Positions 32,082 through 42,044 of a stretch of DNA of 45,689 nucleotides are shown in pieces. The stretch covers positions 1 to 45,689 of the forward strand of contig CANHJV010000010.1 in NCBI GenBank assembly GCA_947461225.1, written 5' to 3'. This stretch comes from Gemmatimonadota bacterium. GTDB lineage: Bacteria; Gemmatimonadota; Gemmatimonadetes; Gemmatimonadales; Gemmatimonadaceae. Positions within the stretch are counted from its first letter, which is position 1, and each line of letters begins with the position of its first letter. A program made the translations under genes and the position numbers. The notes under the pieces were generated by a model. That model worked only from the letters and a program-made list of their open reading frames with translations, was not told the DNA's origin and made no database searches.

Positions 32082-32424
32082 CGCTGCCGGAACGCCACGT
32101 GCAACGTCCATCGTTACACGAAGTTGACGCACTGCGCCGGAACCGAACAGTTCACCGCCAAACGACTTTCGGCGCGCCAGCTTGGGGTTCTCGAACCCGC
32201 GTGCGAGCCGCGTGCCATGAGCGCGCCCACCACGAAGCCAACGCGCGCCAAATTGGCAGACTGCCGCCAAGACAGCTCCCCAGCCGCCGCGTACCGCCAG
32301 AATTGCGCCGGTCCGGCAGACGCACCGCGGCCCATCCCTTGCCCTCTCTGTTCACAGCAGTGAAGCAGGTCGCACATGGACACGATGAAGTCCCTACAGA
32401 CGGCAACTCCTCAACGAGACCTCA
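32082..32424. other. Divergent intergenic region between DUF47 and dnaK
   Basis: About 340 bp with no gene I can support; the ORFs listed here are short, overlap each other and resemble no family. There is no CIRCE element (TTAGCACTC-N9-GAGTGCTAA) before dnaK, so HrcA control is not indicated. A CAGCTT occurs at 32178-32183 but without a matching -35 and far from the dnaK start. The dnaK promoter was not identified. Confidence 0.5.
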
Positions 32425-34365
<1,941 letters not shown>

Positions 34366-34388
34366 GCGCGTCCTGATCGTTGCTTGAA

Positions 34389-34429
34389 ACACCGGACCTC
34401 CGCGGAAACTGAACGCGGGGGTCCGGTGT
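34389..34429 (+). terminator. Terminator hairpin after dnaK
   Basis: 16-bp stem ACACCGGACCTCCGCG (34389-34404) with CGCGGGGGTCCGGTGT (34414-34429), one T-G wobble, 9-nt loop, followed by CTTAT. It starts 23 nt after the dnaK stop. Confidence 0.8.
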
Positions 34430-34503
34430 CTTATCGTACCGTAGGGTTTAGGTCCGCTTCACTCAGCACCCCAGATCGTACCGCATTCACCGGGTTTAGA
34501 CAC

Positions 34504-36024
34504 ATGGCATCTCGTTTCTCCCGATTCCGCTTCGCCGCTGCCGCGGCCGTGAGCTTTTCTGCCGGCGTCCTCTTCGCGTCCGGCATGGACTGGACGAAGA
34601 TCAGCTGGGCGCAGGGCGGCACGACGTCGCGCTCGGCCTCCGTACGTGGCCCGATGGCCCCCGAAGGCGGCTCCTTCGCCGATATCGCCGAACGCGTGAC
34701 CCCAGGCGTGGTGGCCGTGAACACCACTCGCACGGCCCGCCAGCGGCCGCAGGTTCGCGGTCGCACGCCGCAGGGCATGGAAGACTTCCTCGAGCAGTTC
34801 GGACCGCAGCAGCCACGGCAGCAGCGCGGCGAAGGCTCTGGCTTCATCGTGACGCAGGATGGCTACATCGTCACGAACAATCACGTGGTGGCCGACGCCG
34901 ATCAGGTGTCGATCACGCTCAGCGATGGCCGCACCTTCAAGGCCAAGATCATCGGTACCGACTCGACCACCGACGTGGCTGTCGTCAAGATCGACGCCAA
35001 GGGGCTCCCCACCCTGGCCATCGGCAACGATGAAACCACGCGCATCGGTGACTGGGTACTCGCCGTCGGCAATCCGTTGGGTCTCGACTTCACCGTGACC
35101 GCCGGCATCATCTCGGCCAAGGGACGCGGCTCGGAAATCCAGTTGCCGAACGCCGGCAACTTCACGATCTCCGACTTCATCCAAACCGATGCCGCGATCA
35201 ACCCGGGTAACTCCGGCGGCCCGCTCATCAACCTGCGCGGCGAAGTGATTGGCCTGAACAGCGCAATCGCCAGCCAGACAGGCTTCTACTCGGGGTACGG
35301 CTTCGCCATTCCCATTACACTGGTCAAAGCCGTCACCGATGACCTGATCAAGGAAGGACGCGTACGCCTGCCCGTGATGGGGGTGTCCGTGGGCCGGATC
35401 GACCCGGAAGATGCCGGCATCAACGGCCTGGCCCGCGTGGCGGGCGTGAAGGTGGCGGGCTTCAACCCGGCCGATGGCGGCCCCGCGAAGGCGGCCGGCA
35501 TCGAAGTGGGTGACATCATTGTCACGGTCGACGGCAAGCCGGTGGATCGCGTAAGCTCGCTGCAGCGCGTCGTGCGTTCGCGCCGCGTGGGCGATCTGGT
35601 GCCGGTCGAAGTGATGCGCTTCGGCACCAAGAAGAGCTTCAAGGTGAAGCTGGTGGAAGCCGACGCGATCAGCCGCGTGTCGGCGCTACCGGAAGCGGAG
35701 GCCAAGGCGGTGCCTGCCGCCGGCAAGCTTGGCATCACGGTGGAACCCGTGCCGGCGGATGTAGCCGAGCGCATGAAGCTCGCTGGGCGCGGCGTGCGCG
35801 TATCGGACGTGGCCGAGGACGGCCCGGCGCGCGACAAGCTCGCCCCCGGTAGCGACATCGTACTCGAAGTGCTGTATCCCACGCCGCGTCGTGCCGTGAA
35901 GTCGGTAAACGACTTGCAGGGGGTGCTCTCCGGCCTGAAGGACGGCGACTACGTGAGCCTGCTGGTGCGCAACATGGACCCACGCGTGGGCGAGCGGGTG
36001 GTGAATATCCGCGTGGGCGGCTGA
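34504..36024 (+). CDS. HtrA/DegP-type periplasmic serine protease
   Basis: Envelope-stress serine protease of 506 residues from the ATG at 34504; the track start at 34384 lies in the dnaK terminator. An N-terminal hydrophobic segment (FAAAAAVSFSAGVLFASGM) works as signal anchor or signal peptide. The catalytic triad is seen in TNNHVVADADQ (His), STTDVAVVKID (Asp) and GNSGGPLINL (Ser). Two PDZ domains follow: about 300-395 (GIEVGDIIVTVDGKPVDRV) and about 410-505. Length is typical of DegP/DegQ. It stands alone, with its own terminator. Two copies of the words ATCGTACCG and GGGTTTAG lie in its 74-bp upstream region, possibly regulatory. Confidence 0.94.
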   Translation: MASRFSRFRFAAAAAVSFSAGVLFASGMDWTKISWAQGGTTSRSASVRGPMAPEGGSFADIAERVTPGVVAVNTTRTARQRPQVRGRTPQGMEDFLEQFGPQQPRQQRGEGSGFIVTQDGYIVTNNHVVADADQVSITLSDGRTFKAKIIGTDSTTDVAVVKIDAKGLPTLAIGNDETTRIGDWVLAVGNPLGLDFTVTAGIISAKGRGSEIQLPNAGNFTISDFIQTDAAINPGNSGGPLINLRGEVIGLNSAIASQTGFYSGYGFAIPITLVKAVTDDLIKEGRVRLPVMGVSVGRIDPEDAGINGLARVAGVKVAGFNPADGGPAKAAGIEVGDIIVTVDGKPVDRVSSLQRVVRSRRVGDLVPVEVMRFGTKKSFKVKLVEADAISRVSALPEAEAKAVPAAGKLGITVEPVPADVAERMKLAGRGVRVSDVAEDGPARDKLAPGSDIVLEVLYPTPRRAVKSVNDLQGVLSGLKDGDYVSLLVRNMDPRVGERVVNIRVGG

Positions 36025-36056
36025 TCGCCGCCACGGCCGGATAGTGGGAGGCGAGA

Positions 36057-36090
36057 AACGGGCGGCGTCGCAGAGGCGATGCCGCCCGTT
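36057..36090 (+). terminator. Terminator hairpin after htrA
   Basis: 15-bp stem AACGGGCGGCGTCGC with GCGATGCCGCCCGTT, one G-T wobble and an AGAG loop, 32 nt after the stop codon. Confidence 0.8.
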
Positions 36091-36128
36091 GTCGTTGCGG
36101 GGTACCGATTATGTTGTGGGAGCAGTTT

Positions 36129-36210
36129 GCGGACGTGGCGAAATTGGTAGACGCACCAGCCTTAGGAGCTGGCGGGGCGACCCATCCCGGTTCGAGTCCG
36201 GGCGTTCGCA
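36129..36210 (+). tRNA. tRNA-Leu (anticodon TAG)
   Basis: 82 nt without an encoded CCA. Acceptor GCGGACG pairs with CGTTCGC (one G-T). The anticodon arm CCAGC-CTTAGGA-GCTGG gives anticodon TAG, reading CUA and other CUN leucine codons. The extra arm between GCTGG and the T arm is long (a class II tRNA), as expected for leucine. T arm: CCCGGTTCGAGTCCGGG. D arm: TGGCGAAATTGGTAGACGCA, the usual leucine form. No integrase or repeated tRNA end lies nearby, so there is no sign of an integrated element. Confidence 0.97.
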
Positions 36211-36344
36211 TTGTGTACGTAGGCGTGTAGGTGGTGCGCGGGTCGTCGCGCGGTGGGTATGGTGTTTAGCGACCGTCGCGCGGACGCGTATCTTTCCGCT
36301 GCCTGCCATTCGGTGCCCGCTCTCCCCAGCCCGGCGACTCGACT

Positions 36345-36569
36345 ATGCCCGTGTACGTCTACGAAACCATTCCGCAGTCCGACGCCGACCTGCCGCTCAC
36401 GTTCGAGCTACGGCAGTCCATGTCGGAGCCGTGCCTCACGGCGCACCCGGACACCGGCGCGCCCGTGCGCCGCGTGCTCTCGGGTGGTCTCGCCACGTTC
36501 ACCGGCACGGGCGCGGCCCCGATGCGGGGTGGTGGTGGCTGCGGGTCCGGCTGCGGTTGCGCCTCCTGA
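36345..36569 (+). CDS. FmdB-like small protein with degenerate zinc ribbon
   Basis: A 74-residue protein that fits the FmdB regulatory-protein family pattern at MPVYVYE and FELRQSMSEPCLTAHPDTGAPVRRVLSGG. The family's zinc ribbon normally has two Cys pairs, one after MPxYEY and one in the middle; here the first reads YETI and the second HPDT, so all four ligands are missing, while the C terminus carries a new Cys cluster (GGCGSGCGCAS). Whether it binds metal through that tail is unknown. It starts about 135 bp after the tRNA and 7 nt separate it from the epimerase gene, so the two are probably co-transcribed. Role unknown. Confidence 0.7.
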   Translation: MPVYVYETIPQSDADLPLTFELRQSMSEPCLTAHPDTGAPVRRVLSGGLATFTGTGAAPMRGGGGCGSGCGCAS

Positions 36570-36576
36570 ACGGCCG

Positions 36577-37584
36577 ATGATCACCGGCGCCGTCGCCATC
36601 GAGCAGTGGGAGCTGATCGAGCCCTTTGAAATCGCGCGTGGCGTGATGACTGCCATTCCGCTGGTCACGCTCACGCTCGCGGATAGCGCGGGCCACGTGG
36701 GCCGCGCCGAAGCGGCCGGCGTGGACTACGACGGAGAAACGCCGGACATGCTGCAGGCGCAGATCGAGTCCGCGCTGCCGCTGGTCATCGCCGCCGCACC
36801 GGGGGACGTGGTGAACGACGCCACGCTGCAGGCCGTGCAGGAGTTGCTCCCCTCTGGTGGCGCACGCAATGCCATCGACTGCGCCCTCTGGGATCTTCGC
36901 GCCAAGCAGTCGGGCACTCCCGCCTGGCAGTACGCGGCGCTTCCTCCGCTGCGGCCCCTCACCACGGTCTTCACACTCGGACTCGGTACCGAATCCGATA
37001 CGCGTCGCAAAGCGCGGGCAGCGCGCCAGTATCCGCTCCTGAAACTCAAGTGCGACGCCGACCGCCACGTGGATGTTGTGCGATGGGTGCGCGAAGAACA
37101 TCCCACGGCGCGCATTGCCGTCGATGCGAATCAGTCATGGACCCGCGACCTGCTCGAGCGCGTGCTGCCGCCACTCGCCGCGCTCGGCGTCGAGATGATT
37201 GAGCAGCCGGTGAAGCGCTTCGAAGATGCGCAGCTCGACGGACTCCGTGCCGCCCTGCCCTTGGCCGCCGACGAATCGTGCGTGGACCGTGAATCACTGG
37301 CCGGGCTGTTCGGACGCTATCAGTTCATCAACATTAAGCTCGACAAATGCGGTGGCCTGACCGAAGCGCTGGTGATGTCGAATGCAGCACTCGCGCACGG
37401 ACTCCAGCTGATGGTCGGCAACATGTGCGGCACGTCGCTAGGCATGGCGCCGGGCTTTCTGGTTGGTCAACGGTGCGGCTACGTGGATCTCGACGGGCCG
37501 TTGTTGCAATCGCGCGATCGCGATCACGCCATCGTGTTCAGCGACGGCGTCATGCAGCCGCCGTCGCCGGCACTCTGGGGCTGA
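36577..37584 (+). CDS. Dipeptide epimerase (enolase superfamily)
   Basis: Magnesium-dependent epimerase of 335 residues from the ATG at 36577; the longer track ORF (36253) runs through the FmdB-like gene. Enolase-superfamily features: an N-terminal capping domain (about 1-125), the KxK acid/base pair in PLLKLKCD, metal ligands in AVDANQSW, MIEQPV and ADESCVD, the second-face Lys in INIKLDKCGG, and a DxD in YVDLDGP that in Ala-Glu epimerases binds the dipeptide amino group. It probably interconverts L-Ala-D/L-Glu or similar dipeptides, which would help recycle peptidoglycan peptides. Substrate choice is inferred. A 14-bp tandem repeat starts at its stop codon. Confidence 0.88.
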   Translation: MITGAVAIEQWELIEPFEIARGVMTAIPLVTLTLADSAGHVGRAEAAGVDYDGETPDMLQAQIESALPLVIAAAPGDVVNDATLQAVQELLPSGGARNAIDCALWDLRAKQSGTPAWQYAALPPLRPLTTVFTLGLGTESDTRRKARAARQYPLLKLKCDADRHVDVVRWVREEHPTARIAVDANQSWTRDLLERVLPPLAALGVEMIEQPVKRFEDAQLDGLRAALPLAADESCVDRESLAGLFGRYQFINIKLDKCGGLTEALVMSNAALAHGLQLMVGNMCGTSLGMAPGFLVGQRCGYVDLDGPLLQSRDRDHAIVFSDGVMQPPSPALWG

Positions 37585-37621
37585 GGCCACGCCACTGAGG
37601 CCACGCCACTGAGGCCACGCC
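37581..37621 (+). repeat. Tandem 14-bp repeat, 2.9 copies, at the epimerase stop codon
   Basis: CTGAGGCCACGCCA at 37581-37594 and 37595-37608, then 13 of 14 bases at 37609-37621, all identical. The first copy contains the TGA stop of the epimerase. It fills most of the 42-bp gap before the convergent oxidase gene. Likely slippage; possible length variation between strains. Confidence 0.9.
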
Positions 37622-37626
37622 GGCGA

Positions 37627-38769
37627 CTAAGGCGCTCGATCGGCGAAGCGCGCAAGCCGGAACAGGCCAATATCGTGCGGCGTGCGCCCATGCTGCACGA
37701 GATCGGCGCAGATCTCGCCGATCACACTCGACATCTTGAACCCGTGCCCTGAGCAGGGCGACACCAAGAGCACTTCCGGCGCATCCGGCGAGCGATCGAT
37801 GATGAAGTGCTCGTCGGGCGTATTGGTGAACATGCAGGCAGCCGACGACCGCAGCGCCCCGTTGGCCGCGGGGAAATAGCGGGATACCGCCTCCCGAAGC
37901 GCCGCTTCATCTCGCGGATGACAGGCGCGATCGATGGTATCGGGATGCACGTGCTCGTGGAGATGGTGATACCGGCCGATCTTGAAGCCCGGCACGCCGT
38001 ACTCCGGGAATCCATAATACGTGCCTTCGTCGGCCTCGAGCACGAACACCGGAAACGCCCCCGGCGCGAACGATGCACGGTCGGCGACCTCGAACCAGCC
38101 AAGCACCTGACGTTCGGGCGAGAGCAGCGGGCGGAGCGAGGGAGCGAGATCGCTCATCCACGGGCCCGCCGTCACCACGAGCTGGCCGGCCTCGTACTCG
38201 CCGCGATCGGTGCGCACCTGCACGCGTCCGCCGCCGGCCGTGTAGCCGAGCACGCGCTCACCCGTGCGAATGTCCGCGCCCATCGACCGGGCGCGATGGG
38301 CATACGCCTGAATGCAGCGCTCGGGCGTGAGAAACCCGGCGTCGGGCTGGTACACCGCCATCGCGTTCGCCGCGGGGCGCCATCCCGGAAAGCGCGCCGC
38401 CAAGGCCGTCGCATCGAGCACCTCGTGCGGCAGGCCATGCTCCCGGCAGCTGTGCAGCGACCCCTCGAACACCAGGCTTCCCGCCGTGCCCACGTCGAGC
38501 CCGCCAGTGACATGCAGGAGCGGCTCGTCGAGTCCCTCTTGCAGCTCACGCCATAGGGCGAACGCTCGGCGCAGCAACGGCACGTAGGACGGATCCTCGA
38601 AATAGGCGAGGCGGATGATGCGCGTGAGCCCGTGCGACGAGCCGAACCCATGCCCGAGTTCGTGCTGCTCGAGGGCCAGCACCCGAAGGCCGCGTGCCGC
38701 GAGGTGGGCGGTGGCGGCGCTCCCCATCCCGCCCACACCGGCGACGATCACATCGTACTCCTGTGTCAC
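37627..38769 (-). CDS. FAD-dependent N-methyl amino acid oxidase (sarcosine oxidase/SolA type)
   Basis: Flavoenzyme of 380 residues that oxidises a secondary amine, releasing formaldehyde and peroxide if it acts like sarcosine or N-methyltryptophan oxidase. FAD-binding Rossmann motif: DVIVAGVGGMGSAATAHLAARG. The covalent-FAD Cys fits ACMFTNTPDEHFIID, the same place as in monomeric sarcosine oxidase, and SPCSGHGFKMSSVIGE completes the flavin site. The track starts at 38835, but GTG at 38767-38769 gives VTQEYDVIV, with a GAGGT ribosome-binding site 7 nt upstream. The substrate is unknown. It converges on the epimerase and is divergent from the SusC gene. Confidence 0.87.
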   Translation of the reverse strand: MTQEYDVIVAGVGGMGSAATAHLAARGLRVLALEQHELGHGFGSSHGLTRIIRLAYFEDPSYVPLLRRAFALWRELQEGLDEPLLHVTGGLDVGTAGSLVFEGSLHSCREHGLPHEVLDATALAARFPGWRPAANAMAVYQPDAGFLTPERCIQAYAHRARSMGADIRTGERVLGYTAGGGRVQVRTDRGEYEAGQLVVTAGPWMSDLAPSLRPLLSPERQVLGWFEVADRASFAPGAFPVFVLEADEGTYYGFPEYGVPGFKIGRYHHLHEHVHPDTIDRACHPRDEAALREAVSRYFPAANGALRSSAACMFTNTPDEHFIIDRSPDAPEVLLVSPCSGHGFKMSSVIGEICADLVQHGRTPHDIGLFRLARFADRAP

Positions 38770-38902
38770 TGGATCGACCTCACTTCGATGAAAGTTGTCA
38801 CATGCCCACGCGTCCCGTCCCGATACATCGAACAAAACGCTAGGAATATCGGTCTAAGCCACCCCTTTTTGTGCCCAAACACCGATTTCATCCCCGGGAG
38901 CG

Positions 38903-38932
38903 TTGGCAAATCCCTCAACCCTGAGACAGCTT
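38903..38932 (+). promoter_or_regulatory. Putative promoter of the SusC/SusD operon
   Basis: TTGGCA (38903-38908), 18-bp spacer, CAGCTT (38927-38932). It has a sigma70-like -35 with the AGCTT-type -10 found elsewhere in the window. It predicts a 5' leader of about 70 nt before the ATG at 39011, which has a good GGAG ribosome-binding site. Confidence 0.45.
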
Positions 38933-39010
38933 ACAGCGGTCACGTTACCTATCTGTGACAACGGCGCCTGCCCTCTGGCGCCGCTCATCCATTTTCCAGA
39001 AGGAGTTGTG

Positions 39011-42000
39011 ATGTTTCACCAAGCGATCATTCGTCGCTTGGCGGTCATCGCCGCCGTCCTGCTGGTCGCCCTCCCGTCGCGTGCGCTGTTGGCGCAGACC
39101 GGAACGATCAGCGGCAAGGTGACAGATGCCGCCACCGCGCTTCCCGTAGCCGACGCTCGCGTCGTGATCGCGGGAACCACGTTCGAGGCGCAGACGAACA
39201 AGGACGGCGACTACCGCCTCACCAACGTGAAGCCCGGCCGTACGGGCGTGTCCGTGTTTCGCCTTGGCTACAAGGCGTCGCGCGACAGCGTGATGGTGGT
39301 GGCAGGGCAGACCGCCACGTTGAACATCAAGATGGCGCAGTCCGTCATCAACCTGTCTGAAGTTGTCGTAACGGGTACCGCCGGTAACCAGGAGCGCAAG
39401 GCGCAGGCCGCGCTCGTGGCCTCGGTGAAGGCCGCCGACATCATCAAGGACGCGCCGATCACCAGCGTCGCCAACCTGCTGCAGTCGCGCGTGCCGGGTG
39501 TGGCACTCAGCTCGCAGTCGGGTACGGCGGGTACGGCCACGCAGATCCGCATCCGCGGCGCGTCGTCGATCAGCCTGTCCAACCAGCCGCTGCTCTTCAT
39601 CGATGGCGTTCGTATCAACGAAGGGACCATCGGTTCCGGCCAGAGCGGTCAGAGTTTCGATCGCATGAACGACATCAATCCCGAAGAAATCGAGAGCATC
39701 GAAGTGGTGAAGGGTCCGGCCGCCGCCACGCTGTATGGCGCCGACGCCTCGGCGGGCGTGATCCAGATCATCACCAAGAAGGGCCGCGCGGGCTCGTCGA
39801 GCTTTCAGCAGAACCTTCGCCTCGAAGTGGGCTCCTCGGAGCTGGCCAACTACACGCCGCCCGACAACTACGGCGCGTGCACGGCGTCGCTCATCTTGTC
39901 CACGAGCGTCAACCCGCTGTGCCGTGGCAAGAATGTCGGCGATCTCGTCAGCGACAATCCCCTCGCGCGCGTGAACGCGTTCCAGAAGGGCGAAACCCGC
40001 GTGGTGAACTGGAGCGCCCGTGGCGGCGGCCAGAACTACGGCTATAACCTGTCGTACGGTTCCGACAACACGTCGGGGACGCTGCCGAACAATACGTACA
40101 ATCGCTACAACGTGCGTACGAACGTGAACTACGTCGCCAACTCGAAGTTGAACGTCGACGTTGGCCTCGGACTCACGCAGAGCAAGATCGACCTGCCCGA
40201 CAACGACAACAACATCTTCGGCTGGCTCGGTGGCGGTCTGCTCGGCAGCCCGCTCACCCGTAGCGACGCCGCCAACGCCCCGCTCACGCAGGACGGTTGG
40301 TACAGCGGCCGCCACTACAACGCCATCAACTCGATCGAGCGCAGCCTGCTCACGAAGCGCGTGACGACGTCGGTCACGGCGAACTACACGCCGACCGCGT
40401 GGTTCACCAACCGCTTCACGGGCGGTATGGACTACGCCAGCGACGATCAGCGCAGCTTCTTCCCGAAGAACGACAGCCTCTGGTACGGCGGCCTGACCGA
40501 CGGTGGCAGCAACGCCTCGACGTCGCGCAGCGCCGAACGCTACACGTTCGACTACCTCGGCAACATGAAGAAGGGCTGGGGCGCGGACTGGGAAAGCAAT
40601 CTCTCGTTCGGCCTGCAGGTGATTTCGTCGCGAAACACCGTGCTTGGCGCCACCGGCATCGGCTTCGTGACCAACACGAACAACTCGGTGGGATCGGCGG
40701 CCACGACCACCGGCAGCGGTGGCTTCACCGAACAGCGTCAGTTCGGCTACCTCAGCCAGTTGCAGATCGGCAACCAGAACAAGCGCTTCCTGCAGGTTGG
40801 CGTCCGTATCGACAAGAACTCGTCGTTCGGTGCAGCCGCTCCGGCGTTCGTGCTGCCCAAGATCGGTGGTAGCTGGGCGATCTCGGAAGAAGACTTCTTC
40901 AGCCCGCTCTCCGGCATTGTCAACACGCTGCGCTTGCGCGCCGCGTACGGCACCACGGGTCGCTCGCCGAACCCGGGCGACGCCCTCAACACGCTGGTGG
41001 CGTCTCCGTTCAACATCGCCGGCAGCACCGCCGCCGGCGCCATCCCGGGCAACCCGGGTAACGGTGATCTGAAGCCGGAGCGTGGTACTGAATTCGAAGC
41101 GGGGCTTGACGCCGGCTTCTTCAACAACCGCCTGTCGGCCGAGTTCACGTACTTCAAGAAGACCACGAAGGACTTGATCATCGCCAAGCCGGTTCCGCCG
41201 TCGCTCGGCTACTCGTCGAACCCGCTGGCGAACATCGGCTCCGTGTTGAATAGCGGCCTCGAGCTCGCCATCAACTACAGTGCGATCAACACGGCGAACG
41301 TGCGCTGGGACATCCGCGCCGGTGCCAACACGTTGCACAACGAACTCACGAGCCTCGGCACGGTACTGCCGTTCGCGCTTGGTGGCGTTGGCCGTACCAT
41401 CGTTGGTCAGCAGCTCGGCGTGCCGGTCTCCAAGCGCATCGAGAACATCAACACCTCCACGAACGTGGTCACGGTGAGCGATACGCTGGCGCCGATGGGC
41501 AACCTGTTCCCGACGCTCGAGTGGAACCTCAGCAACACCGTCACGCTGTTCAAGAATCTCCGCGTGAGTGCGTTGCTCGATGCCAAGCGCGACTTCGTGA
41601 TCATGAACAACACGGCGTTCTTCCGTGAAACGCAGCTGGTGCGTTCCAACCTGCGCCTCGACCCGACCGTGCTGTCGGCCACCGAGCGCCTGCGTCGCTA
41701 CGGCAACCCGACCTCGGGTCAGCCGGCGTTCGTCACGAACAAGGGCAACGCCGCGACCGTCAACGACGTGCGCGACGCCTACCTCGAGCGTGGCGACTTC
41801 GTGAAGCTGCGCGAACTGTCCGCCACCTACACGCTGCCGAACACGTTGGCCAAGCGCATGGGCGGCATTGTCGACGGTGCGTCGATCACGTTCGCCATGC
41901 AGAACCTCAAGATCTGGTCGGACTACTCCGGACCCGATCCCGAAGTGAACGCCCAGACCGGCGCGTTTTCACGCGAAGACTTCCTGACGCTGCCGAATCC

Positions 42001-42037
42001 GCGGAAGGCCGTGCTTCGCTTCAACTTCACCTTCTAA
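39011..42037 (+). CDS. SusC/RagA-family TonB-linked outer-membrane protein
   Basis: Outer-membrane transporter of 1008 residues from the ATG at 39011, preceded by AGAAGGAG. The track start at 38903 runs through the promoter region. Signal peptide ends near LLAQTG. Then a carboxypeptidase-regulatory-like domain (TGTISGKVTDAATALPVADA), the SusC hallmark NLSEVVVTGT, a plug (LLQSRVPGVALSSQSGTAGT, IRIRGASSISLSNQPLLFID, GPAAATLYGADASAGVIQII) and a long beta-barrel ending LRFNFTF with the terminal Phe expected for outer-membrane insertion. The SusD partner gene follows after 7 nt. The imported substrate cannot be deduced; no glycoside hydrolase or peptidase is in the operon. Confidence 0.95.
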   Translation: MFHQAIIRRLAVIAAVLLVALPSRALLAQTGTISGKVTDAATALPVADARVVIAGTTFEAQTNKDGDYRLTNVKPGRTGVSVFRLGYKASRDSVMVVAGQTATLNIKMAQSVINLSEVVVTGTAGNQERKAQAALVASVKAADIIKDAPITSVANLLQSRVPGVALSSQSGTAGTATQIRIRGASSISLSNQPLLFIDGVRINEGTIGSGQSGQSFDRMNDINPEEIESIEVVKGPAAATLYGADASAGVIQIITKKGRAGSSSFQQNLRLEVGSSELANYTPPDNYGACTASLILSTSVNPLCRGKNVGDLVSDNPLARVNAFQKGETRVVNWSARGGGQNYGYNLSYGSDNTSGTLPNNTYNRYNVRTNVNYVANSKLNVDVGLGLTQSKIDLPDNDNNIFGWLGGGLLGSPLTRSDAANAPLTQDGWYSGRHYNAINSIERSLLTKRVTTSVTANYTPTAWFTNRFTGGMDYASDDQRSFFPKNDSLWYGGLTDGGSNASTSRSAERYTFDYLGNMKKGWGADWESNLSFGLQVISSRNTVLGATGIGFVTNTNNSVGSAATTTGSGGFTEQRQFGYLSQLQIGNQNKRFLQVGVRIDKNSSFGAAAPAFVLPKIGGSWAISEEDFFSPLSGIVNTLRLRAAYGTTGRSPNPGDALNTLVASPFNIAGSTAAGAIPGNPGNGDLKPERGTEFEAGLDAGFFNNRLSAEFTYFKKTTKDLIIAKPVPPSLGYSSNPLANIGSVLNSGLELAINYSAINTANVRWDIRAGANTLHNELTSLGTVLPFALGGVGRTIVGQQLGVPVSKRIENINTSTNVVTVSDTLAPMGNLFPTLEWNLSNTVTLFKNLRVSALLDAKRDFVIMNNTAFFRETQLVRSNLRLDPTVLSATERLRRYGNPTSGQPAFVTNKGNAATVNDVRDAYLERGDFVKLRELSATYTLPNTLAKRMGGIVDGASITFAMQNLKIWSDYSGPDPEVNAQTGAFSREDFLTLPNPRKAVLRFNFTF

Positions 42038-42044
42038 CCGCGAA

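Noticed and set aside
32013-32424. CIRCE/HrcA control element before dnaK
   Set aside because: No TTAGCACTC or GAGTGCTAA sequence is present.
36129-36210. tRNA-Leu as an integration site of a mobile element
   Set aside because: No integrase, no repeated tRNA 3' end, and no change in gene style on either side.
38934-38961. GTCACGTTACC...CTGTGAC region before the SusC gene as a PHO box
   Set aside because: Half-sites do not keep the 11-bp phase, and the gene has no phosphate context.
38945-41338. 797-aa ORF antisense to the SusC gene
   Set aside because: Shadow of the SusC frame; Arg/Val/Ala-rich with no recognisable motif.
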